This document shows, in pieces, positions 16,509 to 22,314 of a stretch of 23,302 nt of DNA (positions within the stretch are counted from its first letter, which is position 1; every line of letters begins with the position of its first letter). Under the pieces are notes generated by a model. That model worked only from the letters and a program-made list of their open reading frames with translations. It did not search any database and was not told where the DNA came from. Made by a program: the position numbers and the translations under genes. This DNA is from an uncultured Oribacterium sp. (GTDB taxonomy: Bacteria > Bacillota > Clostridia > Lachnospirales > Lachnospiraceae), in contig CAAGRO010000120.1 in assembly GCA_900772695.1 (NCBI GenBank), forward strand, positions 1 to 23,302, written 5' to 3'.

Positions 16509-17762
16509 TTAGTCAAGCGCCTGCTTCTCAGCGCTTTCCTTTCTGATGATATCACCGGCCTCTGGAGCTGTACTGAAGCGCACCTTCAGCTGCTGACAGG
16601 CATGCGGGCAGGATGCCTGTGCGACATCGGTCGCCGCATCCCGGATTTCCAGCACCGTGATCGGCAGATCCCGGCCATCCGGCTTCATAATCTCGAGCTG
16701 TTCTCCCACTGAGAACTTGTTCTTCTGCTCGAGGTAGCTCCAGCCCTCCGCATCGCTCTCACGGATCGTGCCGAGGTAGACCGAACCGGTCACATAGGTG
16801 TTGCTGTCATAGATATGATCATCCTGCGTCGGACGTCCATAGTAGAAGCCCGTCGTAAACTCACGGTAGGTGCACTTCGCGATCTCCTGCTTATACCACT
16901 CCATGTTGGCGCGGTACTTTTCCTCGCTCTCCTTATAGTCATCGATCGCCTTACGATAGGTCCGTGCGACGGTCGCGACATAAAGTGCCGTCTTCATACG
17001 GCCCTCGATCTTCAGTGAATCGATGCCAGCCTCGATCAGCTCCGGGATATGCTCGATCATGCAGAGATCCTTCGAATTAAAGATATAGGTTCCGCGCTCG
17101 TTCTCAACCACCGGGAAATACTCACCCGGACGGGTCTCCTCGATGAGACTGTACTTCCAGCGACACGGATGTGTGCAGGCTCCCCGGTTCGCATCGCGGC
17201 CGGTCAGGAAGTTACTCAGCATGCAGCGCCCGGAGTAGGACATGCACATCGCGCCATGCACGAAGGCCTCGATGTCCATCTCCTCCGGGATATGCTGACG
17301 CAGCTCCCGGATCTCGTTCAGGCTCAGCTCACGCGCACAGACGACACGCTTCGCGCCGAGCTGCCACCAGAAGAGGAAGGTCTGCCAGTTCGTGTTGTTC
17401 GCCTGGGTCGAGATATGCAGCTCGATGGATGCCGGAAGGACCTCCTTCGCGATCATAAACACACCCGGGTCCGCGATCAGCACTGCATCGATGCCGGTCT
17501 CCGCCAGCTCCTGAAAGTAGGTACGCACGCCATCGAGGTCGTAATTATGGGCGAAGATGTTCGCGGTGACGAAGACCTTCACCTGATGTGCATGTGCGTA
17601 GGCGACGCCCTCGCGGATTTCCTCCAGTGTAAAGTTTTTTGCATTGGCCCGAAGACCGAAGGCCTCACCGCCTAAGTAAACGGCATTCGCACCATAGTTC
17701 ACGGCGGTCTTTAATACATCCAGCGAACCCGCCGGAATCAAAAGCTCTGTTTCTTTCAGCAT
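16509..17762 (-). CDS. trhP: U32 family protein, tRNA U34 hydroxylase TrhP-like
   Basis: A 417-residue member of the former peptidase U32 family. It carries the signature EAFVHGAMCMSYSGRCMLSN with cysteines C173 and C180, followed by C196 and C200, the arrangement proposed to bind an iron-sulfur cluster in RlhA/TrhP. TrhP proteins use prephenate to form 5-hydroxyuridine at tRNA position 34. The assignment to this branch, rather than RlhA or a collagenase-like protease, rests on the adjacent trmR gene, as in B. subtilis yrrM-yrrN-yrrO. B. subtilis has two copies; here only one is present, and its length and C-terminal part (KFSVGEQLEI, PDGRDLPI) resemble YrrO. GGAGAGAG lies just upstream of ATG 17762. 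A 15-bp tandem repeat fills the preceding spacer. Confidence 0.85.
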   Translation of the reverse strand: MLKETELLIPAGSLDVLKTAVNYGANAVYLGGEAFGLRANAKNFTLEEIREGVAYAHAHQVKVFVTANIFAHNYDLDGVRTYFQELAETGIDAVLIADPGVFMIAKEVLPASIELHISTQANNTNWQTFLFWWQLGAKRVVCARELSLNEIRELRQHIPEEMDIEAFVHGAMCMSYSGRCMLSNFLTGRDANRGACTHPCRWKYSLIEETRPGEYFPVVENERGTYIFNSKDLCMIEHIPELIEAGIDSLKIEGRMKTALYVATVARTYRKAIDDYKESEEKYRANMEWYKQEIAKCTYREFTTGFYYGRPTQDDHIYDSNTYVTGSVYLGTIRESDAEGWSYLEQKNKFSVGEQLEIMKPDGRDLPITVLEIRDAATDVAQASCPHACQQLKVRFSTAPEAGDIIRKESAEKQALD

Positions 17763-17774
17763 ATGCTCTCTCCA

Positions 17775-17849
17775 TCTATCTGATGTTCATCTACGCGATG
17801 TTCATCCATCTGACATCCATCTATGCGACGTTTATCTATGCATGTTATT
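17775..17849. repeat. Five imperfect 15-bp tandem repeats
   Basis: Five contiguous units of 15 bp start at 17775, 17790, 17805, 17820 and 17835, of the form TCTAYSYGAYGTTYA (first two TCTATCTGATGTTCA, TCTACGCGATGTTCA). They fill nearly the whole spacer between the trmR stop and the trhP ribosome site, the last unit running into the trmR stop codon. In minus-strand reading they contain several stop codons in the trmR frame, so they are not a coding tail. Confidence 0.75.
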
Positions 17850-18495
17850 TTCGGACACTGATCGACACGCCATCGCCGACCGGCAGGATCGCGGTTTCCA
17901 GTGCCGCTTCATGCTTCAGGCGGAAGAGGTACTCCCGCATGCGGGTATGAATGGTGCGGTCTCTCCGCTCCACCTGGTAACGGCTCTCGATGATGCTGCC
18001 GTCCTGCAGGATGTTGTCGCTGACGAGCACACTGCCCGGCGACATCAGTCGGAGGATGTCCGGCAGCCAGACGATATACTGTGCCTTCGCCGCATCCATA
18101 AAAATAAAATCGAAGTGCTGCTCCTCCTCGACCAGGCGGTGGAGCAGTGCACCCGCATCCCCCGGAACCAGCGTGATGTGATCCCGGTACGGGCTGCGCA
18201 CGAAGTTCCGCGTCGCCGCTTCGATTCTCGGCGGATAGCTCTCCACCGTCAGCAGCTCCGCCTGCCCGTCGCAGGCCTCCGCCATGCAGAGGGCGGAGTA
18301 GCCAACCGCCGCACCGATCTCCAGGATCCGCTTCGGACGAAGCATCCTCATGAAACACTTAAGAAGCGCCGCCGTTTCATCCCGGATAATCGGGATTTCC
18401 GCTGCGAGCGCTTCTGCTCTGATGGTTTCAAGAAGCTCACTACGATCCGGTTCCAGTGAATGGATATAATTCACAAGCCGTTCATCCGTAATCAA
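17845..18495 (-). CDS. trmR: tRNA 5-hydroxyuridine methyltransferase (TrmR/YrrM-like O-methyltransferase)
   Basis: A 216-residue SAM-dependent O-methyltransferase of the Methyltransf_3 (catechol/caffeoyl-CoA OMT-like) family. Motif I is ILEIGAAVGYS (58-67), the acidic strand is LLTVES (81-86), the metal/catalytic stretch is FDFIFMDAAKAQY (128-140) and VLVSDN lies at 156-161. In B. subtilis the orthologous TrmR methylates 5-hydroxyuridine-34 to 5-methoxyuridine; placement next to the U32 gene supports the same role. The start is TTG at 18493-18495, overlapping the preceding stop as TTGA, with AGGAAAAG upstream; the nearest in-frame ATG is at residue 50, inside the fold, so TTG is well supported. 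Confidence 0.88.
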   Translation of the reverse strand: MITDERLVNYIHSLEPDRSELLETIRAEALAAEIPIIRDETAALLKCFMRMLRPKRILEIGAAVGYSALCMAEACDGQAELLTVESYPPRIEAATRNFVRSPYRDHITLVPGDAGALLHRLVEEEQHFDFIFMDAAKAQYIVWLPDILRLMSPGSVLVSDNILQDGSIIESRYQVERRDRTIHTRMREYLFRLKHEAALETAILPVGDGVSISVRK

Positions 18496-19040
18496 GGGTT
18501 CTTTTCCTCACGATCTGCTGTTGTCATGGCACGGGCCGCATCCTGCTGGATGAGGTTTTCATCCTCCGTACCGCCGATGATTTCCGTACCGTCTGCACCG
18601 GTCTCTTCCGCTGCTGCCGTACTTTCCTGTGCTGCCAGCAGATTCTTATCCGCCAGCTCCTTGTTCTTCGTACCCTCCTGATTCAGGTGCTCGATGATAT
18701 CGACCACCGTCATCGACGGGCTCAGTGTATAGCTTCCCGGCTCGATCTCGAGTTCATAGAGATGCGCCTGTAGCACGAAGGCCTGACGGTTATCGATCAG
18801 CCCGGCCTTCTCGAGTTCCTTCGCAAGCCGGTCCAGGCTCTCGCCATCCGTGATGACGAACTCCTGCTCCGGTGCACCGGCGCCGGCCAGGGCATGCTCA
18901 TAGAACAGTCCGTGACCATAGCTGTACGCCACCCGGATCCCCTGCAGCAGCAGGAAAATGATGGCTGCAATCAGAATAACGCGCCAGGCCATGCCGGTGA
19001 TGAAGCCGGCTGTCCTGGACACGGAATCGTTTCGGCGCAT
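18492..19040 (-). CDS. MltG-like membrane protein lacking the transglycosylase domain
   Basis: A 182-residue protein with one transmembrane helix (about 19-38), a short linker and a LysM-like subdomain (about 60-128: FVITDGESLDRLAKELEKAG, then LEIEPGSYTLSPSMTVVDII), the N-terminal module of MltG/YceG endolytic transglycosylases. The remaining 55 residues are an Ala/Glu-rich, probably disordered tail. The catalytic YceG domain is absent. The position between the DUF1292/RNase J genes and trmR matches that of yrrL (mltG) in B. subtilis, supporting common origin. There is no frameshift remnant downstream: the stop overlaps the trmR TTG start. GGAGGT lies 7 nt before ATG 19040. It may bind the envelope or act as a regulator; function unknown. 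Confidence 0.8.
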   Translation of the reverse strand: MRRNDSVSRTAGFITGMAWRVILIAAIIFLLLQGIRVAYSYGHGLFYEHALAGAGAPEQEFVITDGESLDRLAKELEKAGLIDNRQAFVLQAHLYELEIEPGSYTLSPSMTVVDIIEHLNQEGTKNKELADKNLLAAQESTAAAEETGADGTEIIGGTEDENLIQQDAARAMTTADREEKNP

Positions 19041-19043
19041 GCC

Positions 19044-21101
19044 TTAAACCTCCATAATGATCGGAAGGATCACCGGATCACGCTTGATTTTCTTCCAGAG
19101 GAAGTCAGACAGCGAGTCCTTGATGATATTTTTAATCTTGCCCCAGTCGTTTACGTGACGTACGAGGCAGTCATCGACCGCATCCTGCACCTGCACGCGT
19201 GCCTCCTCCATGAGGTCCTCGGACTCACGGACATAGACGAAGCCACGGGATACGAGGTCCGGACCGGCCAGAAGATGACCCGAGTACTTCTCGAGCGTCA
19301 GTACGACGACGATGATACCGTTCTGCGCCAGGTTCTGACGATCGCGGATGACGATGTTTCCGACATCGCCGACGCCGAGACCGTCGACGAAGACGCCGCC
19401 GGCCTGGACATGATCCTTGATCAGCGCCTCGGACTTTCCGCTTCGTGTCGAGAGCTCCAGTACGTCACCGTTCTCGATCATGAGACAGTGGTCACGGTTG
19501 ACACCGACCGCAGATGCGAGACGCGATGCGGTTTCACGCATATGGTACTCGCCGTGGATCGGGATTGCGAAATCCGGCTTGACGAGCGAGTACAGGAGCT
19601 TGAGGTCCTCGCCACAGGCATGGCCGGATACATGGGTATCCTGCAGGATAACCTGTGCATGAAGCATACTCAGCTCGTTGATGACCTTATCCACCGCAAG
19701 CTCGTTGCCTGGAATCGGGTGCGATGAAAGCACGACGACATCGTTCGGCTTGATATGAACCTTCCGGTGCATACCGCTCGCCATACGGCTCAGTGCCGCC
19801 ATGGACTCGCCCTGGGATCCGGTCGTGATCAGTACGGTCTGCTCATCCGGATAGCTCTTCAGCTCATCGATGCTGATGAGGGTGCCCTCCGGGATATCGA
19901 TATAGTGAAGCTCAGACGCCACGGTGATGACATTCACCATGGAACGGCCCTCCACCACGACCTTCCGCTTATACTTCGCAGCGGTGTTGATGATCTGCTG
20001 TACACGGTCGACGTTCGACGCAAAGGTCGCCACGATGATACGGTTCTGCTGGTGCTCGGCAAAGATACGCTCGAAGGTACCGCCGACGGTGCGCTCTGAC
20101 ATCGTGGAGCCCGGCTTCGTCGCGTTCGTCGAATCGGACATCATCGCCAGCACGCCTTCCTTCCCGAGCTCAGCGAAGCGCTGCAGGTCGATCGGGTCAC
20201 CGAAGACCGGTGTGTAGTCGACCTTGAAGTCGCCGGTGTGAATGATGGTGCCGGCCGGTGTGAAGATCGCGAGCGCGGCTGCATCCTGGATGGAGTGATT
20301 CGTCTTGATGAACTCCACCTTGATATCGCCGAAATCGACGGTATCACCGAAGGCCTGTACGTTCAGCTTCACCATACGGTCGAGTCCGCGCTCACGAAGC
20401 TTCCCCTCGATAAGTGCGAGCGTCAGACGTGTTCCATACACCGGCACATTGATCTGCTGCAGCACATACGGCAGCGCACCGATGTGGTCCTCATGTCCGT
20501 GGGTGATGACGAAGCCCTTGATCTTCGACATATGGCTCTTGAGGTAGGAGATGTCCGGGATGACCAGGTCGATTCCCAGCATATCGTTGGACGGGAAGGC
20601 CAGACCGCAGTCCACGATGATGATACTGTCATCGCTCTCAAACGCGGTAATGTTCATGCCGATCTGATCGAGTCCGCCGAGCGGAATGATCTTAATGCTG
20701 CCGTTCTTCTTCATCTGTACTTCATCCGACTTCTTTCTTCTGCTGCTGCGGTGGTTTCGGCTGGCGCTCTTATGCTGCTCCGGCACCTCCACGACTGCAC
20801 CGGCTGCAGATGCCGCTGCACTCACCATGTTCTCCTGTGTCTCGGATTTTCGTGTGCTTCGTCTCCGTGTGGAGCTCCGCTTCGCTGCAGGCGCTTCTGC
20901 CTTCACCGCACTGTCTGCTGCTGCACTCTGCAGAGGAGCTGCGCTTTCGGTGCTCTGTGTGTTCTCTCCGCCCTTCGTGGATGGGCGTCTCCGTCTCCGG
21001 TGGGTCGGGCGCTTCGCCGCCTCGCCGGTATGAAGCTCTGCGTTATTTACTTCTTTTACTTCTGCTGCCTTTTCTCCGGCAGTGTGCTCATGATTTCTCA
21101 A
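19044..21101 (-). CDS. Ribonuclease J with long basic N-terminal extension
   Basis: A 685-residue metallo-beta-lactamase/beta-CASP ribonuclease acting in RNA decay and processing. The catalytic HGHEDH motif is at 201-206, preceded by IKIIPLGGLDQIGMN. The distal catalytic-site segments GDFKVDYTP, SDSTNA, ATFASNVDR, TGSQGE, SSHPIPGNE, HVSGHA and IHGEYHM are all present. From about residue 133 it matches the usual 555-residue enzyme. Residues 1-130 are an added Ala/Ser/Arg/Lys-rich tail with clusters RRRRR, RRRS and RRKK. The reading frame starts at TTG 21099-21101 with GAGAAGG about 8 nt upstream, overlapping the DUF1292 gene by 14 nt; the first in-frame ATGs are only at residues 92 and 130. 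J1 versus J2 cannot be decided. Confidence 0.93.
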   Translation of the reverse strand: MRNHEHTAGEKAAEVKEVNNAELHTGEAAKRPTHRRRRRPSTKGGENTQSTESAAPLQSAAADSAVKAEAPAAKRSSTRRRSTRKSETQENMVSAAASAAGAVVEVPEQHKSASRNHRSSRRKKSDEVQMKKNGSIKIIPLGGLDQIGMNITAFESDDSIIIVDCGLAFPSNDMLGIDLVIPDISYLKSHMSKIKGFVITHGHEDHIGALPYVLQQINVPVYGTRLTLALIEGKLRERGLDRMVKLNVQAFGDTVDFGDIKVEFIKTNHSIQDAAALAIFTPAGTIIHTGDFKVDYTPVFGDPIDLQRFAELGKEGVLAMMSDSTNATKPGSTMSERTVGGTFERIFAEHQQNRIIVATFASNVDRVQQIINTAAKYKRKVVVEGRSMVNVITVASELHYIDIPEGTLISIDELKSYPDEQTVLITTGSQGESMAALSRMASGMHRKVHIKPNDVVVLSSHPIPGNELAVDKVINELSMLHAQVILQDTHVSGHACGEDLKLLYSLVKPDFAIPIHGEYHMRETASRLASAVGVNRDHCLMIENGDVLELSTRSGKSEALIKDHVQAGGVFVDGLGVGDVGNIVIRDRQNLAQNGIIVVVLTLEKYSGHLLAGPDLVSRGFVYVRESEDLMEEARVQVQDAVDDCLVRHVNDWGKIKNIIKDSLSDFLWKKIKRDPVILPIIMEV

Positions 21102-21354
21102 TCGTTATACCTTCTCCTTCCAGGAGCGCAGAAAAGATCTGCATCAATGCTTCGGATTCCTGATCATCTACGAACTCGTAGTCTGCCTCTGCATCCTCCG
21201 GGCCGGAAACGTCCTTCATGACGTAGCACTCGCCGTCCTCACCCTCCGGTGCATCCGTAACCAGGATATAATTCACGCCCTGGACGGTCGTCTCCTCCAG
21301 AATCTCGAGCTCCAGATTTCCATCTTCTGATGTCAGTCGGATAGTATTTTCCAT
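21088..21354 (-). CDS. DUF1292 family protein (YrzB-like)
   Basis: A small acidic protein of 88 residues with the DUF1292 pattern: MENTIRLTSEDGNLELEIL, then ETTVQGVNYILVTDAP and a GECYVMKDV segment. Its function is unknown, but the gene accompanies ruvX and ireB across Firmicutes, as here. The start is ATG 21352-21354, with AAAGGAG 5 nt upstream; the frame remains open 13 codons further without a ribosome site. Confidence 0.85.
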   Translation of the reverse strand: MENTIRLTSEDGNLELEILEETTVQGVNYILVTDAPEGEDGECYVMKDVSGPEDAEADYEFVDDQESEALMQIFSALLEGEGITIEKS

Positions 21355-21433
21355 GTCCGCTCCTTTGTCATGTTCATGGCCGCATCCGCGCAAAAGCCCG
21401 GCATGCGACGTCGATGTTTATCCTTGAAGGGCC

Positions 21434-21847
21434 TCAGCCCCTCAGATACTGTTCCAGGATGAGCTGTGCGGCGACCTGATCGATCACCTTCTTCTGCTCA
21501 CTCCGCGGGATACCACTCTGATCGAGTATCTCCTCTGCCTCCATCGTGGTGAGGCGCTCATCGGTAAACTCGATCGGAACCGCCACACGAAGCTTCAGCT
21601 TCTCTGCGAAATCTCTCGTTTTCGCAGCGCGATCCCCCTCGGTATCATCCATATTAAGAGGCAGTCCCATCACGATCTTCCCGATCTGGTACTGCTCGAC
21701 GATTTCTGCAATTTCAGACAGGGTCTGTCGAAGCTTCGACTCCCGGTCCCGCTGGATGGTCTTATACGGCTGTACCGTCATGCCGAGGGCATCCGTCATC
21801 GCGACGCCGACGGTCTTCGAGCCGTAATCGAGTCCCAGTATTCTCAT
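21434..21847 (-). CDS. ruvX: Putative Holliday junction resolvase RuvX/YqgF
   Basis: A 137-residue RNase H-fold nuclease family protein. It begins MRILGLDYGSKTVGVAM with the catalytic D7, contains IVMGLPLNMDD, the FTDERLTTMEAE block with a second acidic site, and ends with the IDQVAAQLILEQYL segment carrying the last aspartate. The family has been linked to pre-16S rRNA processing as well as junction resolution. Flanking ireB and DUF1292 genes are the conserved context. The ribosome site before ATG 21847 is modest (AGGAT), and a large hairpin lies 27 nt upstream. Confidence 0.95.
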   Translation of the reverse strand: MRILGLDYGSKTVGVAMTDALGMTVQPYKTIQRDRESKLRQTLSEIAEIVEQYQIGKIVMGLPLNMDDTEGDRAAKTRDFAEKLKLRVAVPIEFTDERLTTMEAEEILDQSGIPRSEQKKVIDQVAAQLILEQYLRG

Positions 21848-21874
21848 AAATGCTTATCCTATCCGTATGTTCTG

Positions 21875-21937
21875 AGAGGATACCATCCCGCGTATATCCC
21901 TTCACGGGATTCCTACGCCGGGATGCCGGTCTCCTCT
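21875..21937. repeat. 63-nt near-perfect palindrome (long hairpin) before ruvX
   Basis: The sequence folds on itself over 24 base pairs in five helices: 21875-21880 with 21932-21937, 21882-21884 with 21928-21930, 21885-21890 with 21919-21924, 21891-21894 with 21914-21917, and 21896-21900 with 21906-21910, around a 5-nt loop TTCAC. Only small bulges interrupt it. On the plus strand TTTT follows, but no plus-strand gene leads into it; on the minus strand it would form in the leader of ruvX. Confidence 0.7.
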
Positions 21938-21948
21938 TTTCATTACTC

Positions 21949-21979
21949 AAAAAGAGTCTGTCCCACAGGACAGACTCTT
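21949..21979 (-). terminator. Rho-independent terminator after ireB
   Basis: A perfect 12-bp stem AAGAGTCTGTCC (21952-21963) with GGACAGACTCTT (21968-21979) and a CACA loop ends in TTTTTG on the minus strand, 13 nt after the ireB stop. It would separate ireB from ruvX or allow only partial read-through. Confidence 0.88.
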
Positions 21980-21992
21980 CATCATCAACACA

Positions 21993-22256
21993 TTACCTGC
22001 TCAGCTTCGCATCCACGTACGTTTTCATCAGCTCTTCGATGATCTCGTCGCGTTCGACCTTCATAATCAGGCTTCTCGCCCCTTTATGGCTGGTAATGTA
22101 CGTCGGATCTCCCGACATAATGTATCCAACGATCTGATTAATCGGATTATAGCCTTTTTCTGTGAGTGCCTCATAGACACGGGCCAGAACCTCTGTCACA
22201 TCCAGATCGTACTCCTGCATCGGTCGGATAATCTGTGTACTGCCTAAATCATTCAT
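21993..22256 (-). CDS. ireB: IreB family regulatory phosphoprotein (UPF0297, YrzL)
   Basis: An 87-residue protein of the UPF0297/IreB family, recognisable from the EYDLDVTEVLARVYEALTEK helix region, GYNPINQIVGYIMSGDPTYI and the ARSLIMKVERDEIIEEL end. In Enterococcus faecalis IreB is phosphorylated by the PASTA kinase IreK on threonines and affects cell-wall stress resistance; whether that holds here is inference. The start is ATG 22254-22256 with AGAGGACG upstream; earlier in-frame codons extend into the mtaB gene and lack support. Conserved partner of ruvX. Confidence 0.95.
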   Translation of the reverse strand: MNDLGSTQIIRPMQEYDLDVTEVLARVYEALTEKGYNPINQIVGYIMSGDPTYITSHKGARSLIMKVERDEIIEELMKTYVDAKLSR

Positions 22257-22287
22257 TTTGTCACGTCCTCTTAATAACTCAATTAAT

Positions 22288-22314
22288 TTTATAACATTTA
22301 TAAACCCAATGCAA
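22288..22314 (-). promoter_or_regulatory. Weak promoter candidate for ireB
   Basis: The minus strand has TTGCAT (22309-22314) and TATAAA (22288-22293), but the spacer is only 15 nt. The AT-rich stretch overlaps the mtaB stop codon. An ireB promoter is expected here, but its exact position is unclear. Confidence 0.3.

Noticed and set aside
21355..21393. Longer DUF1292 protein starting at 21393
   Set aside because: The ATG at 21354 has an AAAGGAG site 5 nt upstream and yields the normal family N-terminus; the extension has neither.
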